A stretch of DNA of 64,000 nucleotides from Ethanoligenens harbinense YUAN-3. GTDB taxonomy: Bacteria > Bacillota > Clostridia > Oscillospirales > Ethanoligenentaceae. The position numbers and the translations under genes were made by a program. The notes below the pieces were generated by a model. The model was not told the DNA's origin. It worked only from the letters and a program-made list of their open reading frames with translations, and ran no database searches. Below, piece after piece: positions 18,649-26,113 of the stretch. Each line of letters begins with the position of its first letter. Positions within the stretch are counted from its first letter, which is position 1. Where the stretch lies: contig NC_014828.1 in assembly GCF_000178115.2 (NCBI RefSeq), positions 1,457,310 to 1,521,309 of the forward strand. The letters run 5' to 3'.

Positions 18649-18686
18649 AACAGCAGTGGAGCTTTCGAGCTGCACTGCTGTTTTTT
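18649..18686 (+). terminator. intrinsic terminator of nfnAB-type operon
   Basis: AACAGCAGTG (18649-18658) pairs perfectly with CACTGCTGTT (18673-18682), with an inner AGCT/AGCT extension, followed by a T-run. Confidence 0.9.
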
Positions 18687-18703
18687 GTGACCATCCGAAT
18701 TTC

Positions 18704-18732
18704 TTGACAGAGCATACATGCAGCGGTATAAT
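18704..18732 (+). promoter_or_regulatory. promoter of the ldh-like gene
   Basis: TTGACA (18704-18709), 17-bp spacer, TATAAT (18727-18732): perfect consensus, 18 bp after the preceding terminator. Confidence 0.85.
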
Positions 18733-18755
18733 TTTTCATAGATTTCTTGCAAATC

Positions 18756-18788
18756 AAAAGCAAAGGCGCTGGGCGTTTTTGCTTTTTT
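18756..18788 (+). terminator. terminator-like hairpin in the ldh leader
   Basis: AAAAGCAAA (18756-18764... arm) pairs with TTTGCTTTT, with an inner CGC/GCG pair set around TGG, and the 3' arm runs into six T (18783-18788). It lies between promoter and start codon, so it could be an attenuator. The A/T-rich lower stem weakens it. Confidence 0.4.
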
Positions 18789-18851
18789 CATTGAAAAATC
18801 TGTATGCCGGTGCAATCGTATATAACAGGATATCCGATAAAGGAGAGCGAT

Positions 18852-19826
18852 ATGCGGTCTATCAACAATAAAGTGGTTGTCATCGGGGCCGGTATGGTGG
18901 GCGCTGCGGTGGTGGACGCCATGTTGTCTCTGTGTTTGGTGTCCGAGATCGCGGTTATTGATCGCAATGTGCAGCGCGCCGAGGGAGTCGCATTGGATGC
19001 AAGCCACACCACTTCGTTTGCCTATAGTCCGAATGTGCACGTGCACGCCGGCACCTTTGCCGATTGTGCGGATGCGCAGATCGTGGTGATTGCTGCCGGC
19101 ACGAGTGTACAACCTGGAAAGGTCGTGCACGACCGCTTGTCTTTGGCTGCCTCCAACGCTGCCGTCATACGCGACACGATGGCGGAGATTTGTCCATATA
19201 CGACCGATGCGGTTCTGATCGTTGTCAGCAATCCGGTCGATATTGTTACATATGTGGCGCAGAACGAATTCAATTATCCACGCGATCATATCATCGGCAC
19301 GGGCACTCTGCTGGATACGGCTCGCCTGCGCAGGCTGATTGCCGAGGAATACGCGGTTGATACCAAGAATGTGCATGGCTATATCCTTGGGGAACACGGC
19401 GACACGGCATTTGCTGTATGGAGCATGGTTTCCATTGCGGGCGTGTCGCTGCCGGATGCCGCACGTATCTTCCGTCGGCCGGTGCATTTGGACAGGGAAG
19501 CGCTTGTGCGTGAAGTGAGGCAGGCTGGCTATCACATCGTGCAGCTAAAAGGTTACACAAATGCAGGCGTAGCCAACAGCGTGGGCCGCATTGCCAAAGC
19601 GGTCATGCTGCACGAGCGTAGCGTGCTGCCCGTGTCCACTACTCTGACCGGAGAATACGGTATCCATGATGTGGCTTTGAGTCTGCCGTGTGTCATCACG
19701 GATCAGGGGATTGGCCAGGTCTTGGAGATCCCGCTTTCTCCGGAGGAACAGGAGCAGATGCATCAATGCGCGGAACGCCTGCACACCGTTCTGCAGCAGC
19801 TGGATATTCTACCAAGCGGGCACTAG
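18852..19826 (+). CDS. L-lactate/2-hydroxyacid dehydrogenase family protein
   Basis: 324 residues from ATG 18852 behind AAAGGAG. The Rossmann motif GAGMVG (11-16) binds NAD. SNPVDIVTY and GEHGD with the catalytic His are conserved. The mobile substrate loop reads AGTSVQPGKVVHDRL: the catalytic Arg aligns with that of LDH only if a three-residue insertion is allowed, and the Gln that selects pyruvate is not in its usual place. The usual GDTEFPVWS appears as GDTAFAVWS. So it reduces a 2-oxoacid with NADH, but pyruvate may not be its main substrate; 2-hydroxyisocaproate-type enzymes are an alternative. Own promoter; the next gene follows at 16 nt. Confidence 0.85.
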   Translation: MRSINNKVVVIGAGMVGAAVVDAMLSLCLVSEIAVIDRNVQRAEGVALDASHTTSFAYSPNVHVHAGTFADCADAQIVVIAAGTSVQPGKVVHDRLSLAASNAAVIRDTMAEICPYTTDAVLIVVSNPVDIVTYVAQNEFNYPRDHIIGTGTLLDTARLRRLIAEEYAVDTKNVHGYILGEHGDTAFAVWSMVSIAGVSLPDAARIFRRPVHLDREALVREVRQAGYHIVQLKGYTNAGVANSVGRIAKAVMLHERSVLPVSTTLTGEYGIHDVALSLPCVITDQGIGQVLEIPLSPEEQEQMHQCAERLHTVLQQLDILPSGH

Positions 19827-19842
19827 AAAGGAAGTGAGCAAT

Positions 19843-20577
19843 TTGGACAGGATCGCCGTTATTTCGGATATTCATGGGAACCTGACGGCTCTGGAGGCCG
19901 TTCTGGACGATATCAGGCAGCGCGGTATCCGACGTATCATCTGTTTGGGTGATCTGGTTGGAAAGGGCCCCAGAAGCGTGGAAGTGCTGTATCGGTGTAT
20001 GGAAGTGTGTGAGACCGTCGTGCAGGGAAACTGGGACGATTTTGTCAGCCGGGACAACTTTGAGCCTTCTGTGTTGTGGTATCGGAATCAATTGGGGCGT
20101 GAAGGTTTGCTGTTGCTTCAAGGGCTTCCCGGTCAAACCACTTTTTTCCTGAGCGGGCAACTTGTGCGCCTGTTTCATGCGCACCCCACCAGCTTGTTCA
20201 AACGGGTGTATTTCAATGGGGCCATCGGGCAAAAAGAATCTATGTTTGAACCGCCTACATTGCCGGGTACGCTGGCAATCCCACAGGTTTCCGACCTTGT
20301 GGGGTATGGGGATATCCATCATGCCTACATAGAAAGTTTCTCTATGAAGACGTTGTTCAACTGCGGCAGTGTGGGTAACCCGCTTGACCTGACACAGGCT
20401 TCCTATGCCATTCTGGAAGGAAAACTGGGCAGCTGCAACGATGCACCCTACAGCATTTCTTTTTGCCGGGTGCAGTATGATATCGAACGGGAGATACGCA
20501 TCGCGTCGGAAAGTGGCATGCCTTTTTTGGAGCCATATGTCCGGGAACTGCGTACGGCCAGATACAGCCGTTATTGA
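19843..20577 (+). CDS. metallophosphoesterase (YfcE/MJ0936-like)
   Basis: 244 residues from TTG 19843, about 8 nt after AAAGGA; an in-frame GTG at 19834 is too close to that site. Metal-binding motifs of calcineurin-like phosphoesterases are visible: SDIHGN (about 9), GDLVGKGP (about 36), GNWDD (about 64), then HAHP (about 113) and GYGDIHHAY (about 151), and NCGSVGNPLD. Substrate unknown; relatives hydrolyse phosphodiesters. Probably co-transcribed with the dehydrogenase upstream. Confidence 0.88.
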   Translation: MDRIAVISDIHGNLTALEAVLDDIRQRGIRRIICLGDLVGKGPRSVEVLYRCMEVCETVVQGNWDDFVSRDNFEPSVLWYRNQLGREGLLLLQGLPGQTTFFLSGQLVRLFHAHPTSLFKRVYFNGAIGQKESMFEPPTLPGTLAIPQVSDLVGYGDIHHAYIESFSMKTLFNCGSVGNPLDLTQASYAILEGKLGSCNDAPYSISFCRVQYDIEREIRIASESGMPFLEPYVRELRTARYSRY

Positions 20578-20596
20578 TGCGTGTGCCCTGTCTGCC

Positions 20597-20625
20597 TTGA
20601 CAGCCGCGGGCTTCGGATATATAAT
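20597..20625 (+). promoter_or_regulatory. promoter of the tRNA-Arg locus
   Basis: TTGACA (20597-20602), 17-bp spacer, TATAAT (20620-20625). It is about 128 nt upstream of the first tRNA-Arg 5' half and reads into the array. Confidence 0.7.
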
Positions 20626-20759
20626 AACATGGTTGTGCATCGTCCCCCGAATCGTGCTTTAACACCTGTCTTCGCAGTTTGGCCGGATAAAGCGCGGACA
20701 TATCAAGCGGGCGGGACTGCCTAACAAAATCCAATCATAACAGAATATATTTTTTGCAT

Positions 20760-20801
20760 GTCTCCGTAGCTCAGCTGGATAGAGCACGCGCCTCCTAAGC
20801 G
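20760..20801 (+). pseudogene. 5' half of the original tRNA-Arg(CCU), split by island
   Basis: Acceptor GTCTCCG, a normal D arm, anticodon 5' strand CGCGC and loop CTCCTAA are present; after the core CTCCTAAGCG (20792-20801) the sequence departs from a tRNA (the T arm cannot form). Its missing 3' half is at 27130-27174: CGCGC pairs with GCGCG, and GTCTCCG with CGGGGAC. Confidence 0.75.
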
Positions 20802-20840
20802 GAAGGTTGTTCGAATCCATTAACCCACAAAATTTCATAC

Positions 20841-20882
20841 GTCTTCGTAGCTCAGTTGGATAGAGCGCTCGCCTCCTAAGCG
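20841..20882 (+). pseudogene. second, incomplete tRNA-Arg(CCU) 5' half
   Basis: Identical to the 5' half of the intact tRNA at 20922 through the core CTCCTAAGCG, but followed by the same non-tRNA tail as copy 1. The anticodon stem CTCGC/GCGGA has a mismatch and no T arm can form, so it is not a functional tRNA. Confidence 0.75.
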
Positions 20883-20921
20883 GAAGGTTGTTCGAATCCA
20901 TTAACCCACAAAATTTCATAC

Positions 20922-20998
20922 GTCTTCGTAGCTCAGTTGGATAGAGCGCTCGCCTCCTAAGCGAGAGGTCGGCGGTCCGAATCCGCCCGAGGACACCA
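20922..20998 (+). tRNA. tRNA-Arg(CCU), complete copy
   Basis: A 77-nt cloverleaf with encoded CCA. Acceptor GTCTTCG/CGAGGAC (one T-G pair), D arm GCTC/GAGC, anticodon stem CTCGC/GCGAG around CTCCTAA (anticodon CCU), and T stem GGCGG/CCGCC. The T loop reads TCCGAAT instead of TTCGAAT, so position 55 is C rather than the near-universal U. It may be the only whole tRNA-Arg(CCU) gene at this locus. Confidence 0.88.
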
Positions 20999-21001
20999 GT
21001 T

Positions 21002-21034
21002 GTGCCGTAGAATCAAAGGGTTCACGGCACTTTT
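21002..21034 (+). terminator. terminator behind tRNA-Arg
   Basis: GTGCCGT (21002-21008) pairs with ACGGCAC (21024-21030), extended by GAA/TTC, followed by TTTTCTTTT. Confidence 0.75.
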
Positions 21035-21101
21035 CTTTTGTCTGCATGTTTCCTGCAAGGCTGGAAACGATGGTGTCTCTGTGCGTCCCGGTAACCGATT
21101 T

Positions 21102-21162
21102 TTGCTAATTGGATTCGAACGGTTTTTGCACCCGTGCTAAGAATTTCAGCTTTTTTGCTAAG
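21102..21162. repeat. left integrase arm-type repeats (candidate)
   Basis: TTGCTAATTGGATTCGAA (21102-21119), GTGCTAAG (21134-21141) and TTGCTAAG (21155-21162). The 18-mer recurs with one change near the right end (26981-26998), and TTGCTAAG at 26970. Spacing beside the core suggests arm-binding sites of the integrase. Confidence 0.5.
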
Positions 21163-21190
21163 CGTGTTCGCAAACACGCTTGGAGCAGAC

Positions 21191-22585
21191 TTAGCAGGGC
21201 TGATGAGGCGCTTGCTGTGCGGCGACCATGCGCGACAGGGATGTGAGCAAATCCGGCGACCGGGAAAGTTGTTCCGCGAGAGCTTGAACGTCCACGGACG
21301 GCTGTGCGGGTTCTGACGGTGCTTTGACTTCCCGCAGATCAGGATTTGCGTAAAAAGCATTTTCAAACTTCTGCGCATTGATTTTCCGATCCTCGTCCAA
21401 GATATGCGCGTAGATTTTTGTGATCATGTCGATCTCGGCATGGCCGGTGTCCCCTTGCGTCGCTTTCAGGTCGCCATGATTCAGCTTGAGCTTGTACGTC
21501 GTGCTGGAATGTCGCAGACTGTGAAATACGACGTTGGGCAACCCGGCGGTTTCCTTAAGCTTGGAGAATTCCTTCAGAATGATTCGGTCGTCGCAGGGGC
21601 GGCCGTTGGACTGCGCCACGACAAGGTTGAAGTCCTGATACTCGTCTCCCAGAAAACCTTTCATTTCTTCCTGCGATTGCCGCCATTTCCGTAAAATATA
21701 GGCCAGCGTTTTTGGAAGCCAGATTTTACGGATGCTCGTCTCCGTCTTGGGCTTTTTCAAAATCAGCCGCGTTTTCGTGTCGCAGAGCAGCGGCTTGAAA
21801 ATATAGTAGATATCCCGCTCGCCCAGCATTTCGATGGCATGCTTGGATGCCCGCGTCAGTTCCTTGTCGATGTAGACGGAGGCATCGTCTTTGGCAATAT
21901 CCGCATCTGTGATGTGGACGTTGTTCCAGGTCAGCCCCAAAATCTCGCCCATACGCAGCGAGCAGGCAAACGCCAAATTGATGGCCACATAAAGCCTGCT
22001 GTCCGTGCATGCATCGAGTGCCGTGCGGATCATCTCGGCCGTCCAGATTTCCCGCCGCTTATATACGGTTTTGGGCAAAACGGCATTCTTGAATGGATTT
22101 TTGCCGATGAGTTCCCAGCGGACGGCCTGGCCAAACGCGCAACTCAACAGCTTGATGATTTTCTCGATGGTTTTATCGGTCACATATTTCGTAGAGGGTT
22201 TCCGGGTCGGTGTGCTGACGCATGGCGTCTTTCGTAAGGTCTGGATGTATTTGTCCACCGCCCTTGTGTTGATCGACTGAATGTGCATGTCCCCGATGAT
22301 GGGATCAATGTAGTTGCCGATTAAGGCGGTGCAGCCGTCATACATCGAAATGCCCCAACGTTTTTCACCGTAGGTTGAAACAAAGTCTTTCAAGAATTCG
22401 GTTACGGATTGTTGAACTGGCGGAATGTAGGTGCCGCTCAACAGTTGATTCTCCACTTCAGCTTTGCGCCGAATGGCTTCTTTATAGGTCGGTACGCTTT
22501 CCCACTTCTGCTTGGATTCACCGTTCTCATTGGTGTAATTGTAAACGATGGCATAGTTTTTCTTACGTTTGATGATGGAAGCCAT
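21191..22585 (-). CDS. int: tyrosine site-specific integrase
   Basis: 464 residues from the ATG at 22585, preceded on the minus strand by AGGAGGAATGCAGT. An N-terminal arm-binding domain (IIKRKKNYAIVYNYTNENG) and a core-binding helical domain precede the catalytic domain. The catalytic Arg lies in ACSLRMGEILGLTW, the HxxR box in HSLRHSSTTYKL, and the C-terminal part TGHAEIDMITKIYAHI holds the late His and the nucleophile Tyr. It is of the ICE/phage type and lies within 200 bp of the tRNA core, as expected for the recombinase that made the insertion. Upstream in-frame codons have no better start. Confidence 0.95.
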   Translation of the reverse strand: MASIIKRKKNYAIVYNYTNENGESKQKWESVPTYKEAIRRKAEVENQLLSGTYIPPVQQSVTEFLKDFVSTYGEKRWGISMYDGCTALIGNYIDPIIGDMHIQSINTRAVDKYIQTLRKTPCVSTPTRKPSTKYVTDKTIEKIIKLLSCAFGQAVRWELIGKNPFKNAVLPKTVYKRREIWTAEMIRTALDACTDSRLYVAINLAFACSLRMGEILGLTWNNVHITDADIAKDDASVYIDKELTRASKHAIEMLGERDIYYIFKPLLCDTKTRLILKKPKTETSIRKIWLPKTLAYILRKWRQSQEEMKGFLGDEYQDFNLVVAQSNGRPCDDRIILKEFSKLKETAGLPNVVFHSLRHSSTTYKLKLNHGDLKATQGDTGHAEIDMITKIYAHILDEDRKINAQKFENAFYANPDLREVKAPSEPAQPSVDVQALAEQLSRSPDLLTSLSRMVAAQQAPHQPC

Positions 22586-22610
22586 ACTGCATTCCTCCTG
22601 ATTTGAGCAG

Positions 22611-22823
22611 TCATAAATTTTGGCTGTCCAACCACTCGTCAAAGGATTTTTTAGATACCCGTATGGACGTACCGATGCGTACAGTTTTGAAACAGCGCTG
22701 CTTTACCAGATGATACGCGGAGGATCGGCCAATGCCTAAAATAGAGGCGATGTCCTCAACCCTGTACGTTCTCCGGTTTGGGGCAGGCACGTTTCGAACA
22801 CTATCGTTGACACCTTGATTCAT
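22611..22823 (-). CDS. excisionase-like small DNA-binding protein
   Basis: 70 residues starting MNQGVNDSV at 22823, 8 nt after AAGGAGG. The centre YRVEDIASILGIGRSSAYHLV is a MerR-like winged helix-turn-helix, followed by RVSKKSFDEWL, the usual pattern of Tn916-type Xis (HTH_17). It sits just upstream of int in the same direction. Expected job: bind and bend the attachment region and favour excision. Confidence 0.85.
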   Translation of the reverse strand: MNQGVNDSVRNVPAPNRRTYRVEDIASILGIGRSSAYHLVKQRCFKTVRIGTSIRVSKKSFDEWLDSQNL

Positions 22824-23426
22824 AAACCCCTTCCTCCTTGTATTTCCCGATAGCGCGCTGCTTTGGTATCTTGCCCCTTTATTGTAAGTCGGCGCGCCAT
22901 ATGATGCAATGTTGCGACTGCGGGTGCGGTTTTCATCGGCATTACAGGAATGGGTTGGCTCCACAGATGCAGAGCCAGCCCATGATCTCTAATGCCGATG
23001 TTCTGCCGTATTTGCCACGCACCCCCGGCAGGGGCGTATTTCAGGCTGCGGCTGGCCCGCCGCATCATAGCTCCGCAGCACCGCGCCTTTGCCAAAGGCG
23101 GCGCATACCGCAGGGTTCCCCCTCAAGTCCGTGGGAGGCCGTGTGGAAGTATCATTGTGTCCGCGTGTATCGTCGCGCCCCGGCCTGCCACAGCCGGGTT
23201 GGAGAGCGCGTAGATTGCTTCGGCTTTCGCCATCTTCGCGCCGCCTCTCCTTCGCTTGCCGCTTTTGCAGCCACGCGGGAGTATGTACCTAAAATATGGG
23301 GTATTCAGTTGTCGAGGTACAACAGAAGGTTCTTGAAAAACTCCTTCTATTTATCGTGAGATGGAAAGACCCATTGTCACCCCCGTTTTACAGGTATTTT
23401 TTCATAAAGTTTCGAATGCTTTCCAA
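22824..23426. other. 600 bp of island DNA without a clear gene
   Basis: GC-rich sequence between the excisionase and the IS. One weak candidate on the minus strand, 23233 to 23123, encodes 36 residues starting MAKAEAIYALSNP behind AGGAGAGG; the same frame continues after its TGA to 22820, which suggests a decayed longer gene. I do not recognise the product. The last 90 bp before the IS contain no gene. Confidence 0.4.
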
Positions 23427-23506
23427 ACTGTCAACGCCGATTTGAATTTGCAGGTTTTCGCCAGTTAAAAAATGCATGAAAACAGCGGTAAGGAAATGTT
23501 GAAAAA

Positions 23507-24304
23507 TTAGTTTTGGCCCTGCTCGAAAAGGGTGTTGACGATGTGCTGCTTCTGCTTCATGTACTCCTTTCGCTCTTTAAGGCGATAGCTCTCACCCTTG
23601 ATATTGACAACGGTGCAGTGGTGCAAAACACGGTCTAGGATTGCAAAGGCGATAGTGACGTCGGCGAAGATCTCATTCCATTGGGAAAAGGTCTTATTGG
23701 AGGTAAAGATCGTGGAGACTCTCTCATAACGTCTCGCAATCAGTTGAAAAAACAGATTCGCCCCCTGAATATCCATCGGGAGATAGCCAATTTCGTCAAT
23801 GATGAGCATTTTGTACTTGCCCAGAGTTTTGAGCTTGTCCGGTAGTCTATTCTCAAAATGAGCCTTTTTGAGCTGCTCAATTAGGGTGTGGCAGTTGATG
23901 TAATAGGTGGAGAATCGATGCTTGGCGGCAACCAGCCCCAGTGCTGAGGCCAGATGGGTCTTGCCCACACCGGGCAGGCCGAGGAAGACGATATTCTCTC
24001 CGTTTTCAAGGAAACGCATGGTAGCCAGTTCTTCAATCTGGCGCTTGTCAATGGAGGGCTGGAAACTGAAATCAAAATCCTCCAACGTTTTTTTGATGGG
24101 AAATCCGGACATTTGCACCTGCTTTTCATAGGCGCGTCGCCGTTTTGACAATGCTTCCTCGGCAAAGATATGGTCGAGCACATCTACAACGTTGAGTTCG
24201 TCCTTTACAGCTCTTTCAAGATAATTGTCCAATATCTCCAGCGTGTTTTTCATCTTAAGGCTTTCGAGGTTTTCCCTGAGACGTTCCATCGTCAGTTCCG
24301 TCAT
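23507..24304 (-). CDS. istB: IS21-family helper ATPase IstB
   Basis: 265 residues. AAA+ Walker A GLPGVGKTH (about 105) and Walker B LIIDEIGYLP (about 168) are intact, followed by SNKTFSQWNEIF. IstB assembles on target DNA and stimulates the IstA transposase. Its ATG overlaps the istA stop by 4 bp. The ORF is undamaged although its partner is frameshifted. Confidence 0.95.
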   Translation of the reverse strand: MTELTMERLRENLESLKMKNTLEILDNYLERAVKDELNVVDVLDHIFAEEALSKRRRAYEKQVQMSGFPIKKTLEDFDFSFQPSIDKRQIEELATMRFLENGENIVFLGLPGVGKTHLASALGLVAAKHRFSTYYINCHTLIEQLKKAHFENRLPDKLKTLGKYKMLIIDEIGYLPMDIQGANLFFQLIARRYERVSTIFTSNKTFSQWNEIFADVTIAFAILDRVLHHCTVVNIKGESYRLKERKEYMKQKQHIVNTLFEQGQN

Positions 24305-25571
24305 AGCAGCACCTCGTCATACCGGTTCAAATCGTGTTGTTGGATAGGAAAGTCGATGACACTGTCGCCGTCCAGCAGGGTGTTTTCTGTATCAAGGGAT
24401 TGCTTGACGGTCAGCCTGCGATAATGATGGGCATTGACGACCATGTCTTTTTTCTGGTAGGATATTCGGTGCAGGGCAATTTGCTTTCCTTCATAGTAGA
24501 CAGCAAGCACGTTGTCCAATGCTACGACTGCCACATCTTCGCCGGCGTATTCCGATGGCACGGAATACTGATTACCGCCGTACGAGATGAGGCAGTCTTT
24601 TTGTACCCGGCGCAGATTGATTTTGTCGATGATATATTCACGTTTAAGAGGGTTAAGGCCCTCTTTTTTTAGTCTCTCGAAGGGAATTTCATTTGTTGTG
24701 GCGTGGACTTTCCCATTGACCTTATTACACCATGCGAGAGCCTGGCCATTGAGGTCGTCAAGTGAAGAGTACTTGATGCCAATCATGAAATTATCCCGTA
24801 CGAACTGTACCGTGCGCTCTATTTTACCCTTTGTCTGGCCTCGGTATGGCCGGCACAGCATAGGCTTGAACCCATAGAATCCGGCGAAATCCTCAAACTG
24901 CCGGTTGAGGGTACTGTCTTCCTGCTTCAGCAGCCGTTTGATGACGACCTGCTTCATGTTGTCATACAGAATTTCCTCCGGGTAACCGCCTAAATACCGG
25001 AACGCGTTGGCATGGCAGCGGATCAGAGTGTTGGTACTCATGTCGGTCACAAACTCTATGTACCATGTCCGCGAGTACCCCAAAATGAACAGAAAACAGT
25101 ACAGCTTTTTCAGCTTCCCATCCTCCGGCACGGTGTGATCCTCAAAAAACGCCCAGTCCATCTGCCCTTGAAGTCCCGGCATCGTTTCAAACCGCACCGT
25201 TGCTTTCTCGTCCAACTGTTCCTTCTTGTTTCGCACGTATTCCCGCACGATGCTGTGCCCACCCTCGAAGCCCTGCTCCTGAATTTTCTCCAGTATCCGC
25301 TCCGCTGAGTACGGCGCTTCCTCCAGCCATACCGTTATCTGCTCCTTGTAGGGGTCCAGCTTCGACGCTTCGTTGCGCTCAGGCTGTATACCGGTCGCGC
25401 CTCGCTCTCGGCGTATTTCTTCGCCGTCCTCGGGTCAATGTTGTACTTGCGCGCTATCTCTGTGTAGCTCAGTCCTTTTTGCCGGTCGCTTCGGATATCC
25501 ATCCGGTTTGCTCCTTCCATTTTTGACACCCTTTCCGCCTGCTGCTTAACAGACAGATTTGAGTGTACCAT
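24301..25571 (-). pseudogene. istA: IS21-family transposase IstA, frameshifted
   Basis: The N-terminal helix-turn-helix part (from 25571; MDIRSDRQKGLSYTEIA, YNIDPRTAKKYAE) runs into a stop near 25335. The DDE-type core continues in another frame from upstream of 25248: ASKLDPYKEQITVWLEEAP, then REYVRNKKEQ, FETMPGLQGQMDWAF and so on to 24301. The two frames can be joined by restoring one base near 25387 (a C in AGCCTGAGC). IS21 transposases are not normally made by frameshifting, so this copy is probably inactive. Confidence 0.8.
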
Positions 25572-25644
25572 ATTGCATCCCTTTCCGCTGCAAACCTACA
25601 TTTTTTGACCGGCGTTTTTCTTCATTTTATCACTGGCGCTGACA

Positions 25645-25779
25645 GTACTCATGGGGGCCGGTGCGCACCAACTCGTCCGGCTCATACCGCCTAAGATACG
25701 AGAGCAAGTCCCACTCCTTGGCGCGGGCAATCTGCTCCTTGCTGACGCCGGGCAAATTTTTCACCTTCTCAAAAAAGGT
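25645..25779 (-). pseudogene. remnant of a DUF3991/TOPRIM primase-like gene cut by the IS
   Basis: Reading leftwards from about 25779, the minus strand encodes FFEKVKNLPGVSKEQIARAK, then EWDLLSYLRRYEPDELVRTGPHEY, and stops at the IS end. This is the N-terminal pattern of DUF3991/TOPRIM (CHC2-like) proteins carried by clostridial mobile elements. The rest of the gene is not found beyond the other IS end, so it was deleted. No start codon with a ribosome site is seen. Confidence 0.6.
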
Positions 25780-25813
25780 TGTAATTCTATCAATATTTGC
25801 GTATAATATTGAT
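25779..25813 (+). promoter_or_regulatory. toxin-antitoxin promoter with palindromic operator
   Basis: TTGTAA (25779-25784), 17-bp spacer, TATAAT (25802-25807). A perfect 9-bp inverted repeat, ATCAATATT (25789-25797) and AATATTGAT (25805-25813), covers the spacer and -10, as expected for autorepression by the antitoxin. Confidence 0.75.
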
Positions 25814-25843
25814 ATGTTGAATTGCAGAAAGGGGTGAAGTTTT

Positions 25844-26113
25844 ATGCCGCGTATTCAACCGAGTTCTGACTTGCGGAACAAATACAACGAAATCTCTGCG
25901 TTTTGCCACGAATACGACGAGCCCGTCTACATCACCAAGAATGGGCAGGGCGATCTGGCCGTCATGAGCATTGAAACCTATGAAAAACTGGTCGGAAAAT
26001 TTGAACTGTATCACCTGCTGGACGAAGGGATGGACGCCGCCAAGCAGGGGCGAACGATTCCCGCGTCGGAAGCGTTCGACCGGGTCTTTCAAAAGCTGGA
26101 TGAGCGCCCATGA
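25844..26113 (+). CDS. Phd/YefM-type antitoxin
   Basis: 89 residues. The N-terminal half (SDLRNKYNEISAFCHEYDEPVYITKNGQGD) is the DNA-binding Phd/YefM fold with LAVMSIETYEKL; the C-terminal tail would wrap the toxin. It precedes and overlaps the toxin gene by 4 bp, and a palindrome overlaps its promoter. Ribosome site GAAAGGGGTGAAG before ATG 25844. It would stabilise the island. Confidence 0.9.
   Translation: MPRIQPSSDLRNKYNEISAFCHEYDEPVYITKNGQGDLAVMSIETYEKLVGKFELYHLLDEGMDAAKQGRTIPASEAFDRVFQKLDERP

Larger units (their letters stand above)
20760..20963 (+). repeat. 81-bp tandem repeat array of tRNA-Arg 5' halves
   Basis: tRNA-like 5' halves begin at 20760, 20841 and 20922, an exact 81-bp period. 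Between core copies (20792-20801, 20873-20882, 20954-20963) the 81-bp units are identical: a GGAAGGTTGTTCGAATCC tail with non-tRNA sequence, then a fresh 5' half starting GTCTTCG. Only the third half is continued by a real 3' half. Confidence 0.85.
23427..25646 (-). mobile_element. IS21-family insertion sequence
   Basis: The inverted ends begin ACTGTCAACGCC at 23427 and ACTGTCAGCGCC reading inward from 25646; both ends also share CGCC(A/G)GT(T/C)AAAAAATG about 30 bp further in. Inside are istA and istB on the minus strand with a 4-bp overlap. Length about 2.2 kb, typical of IS21 members. No target duplication is visible (flanks CTTTCCAA and ACTCATGG), which points to deletion or rearrangement after insertion. 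Confidence 0.85.

Noticed and set aside
20760-20880. Two further functional tRNA-Arg genes
   Set aside because: Copies 1 and 2 lack a pairing T arm, acceptor 3' strand and CCA; only their 5' halves are tRNA.
24301-25571. Programmed frameshift in istA
   Set aside because: IS21 transposases are normally in one frame, and no slippery heptamer is visible at the junction; a one-base loss is simpler.
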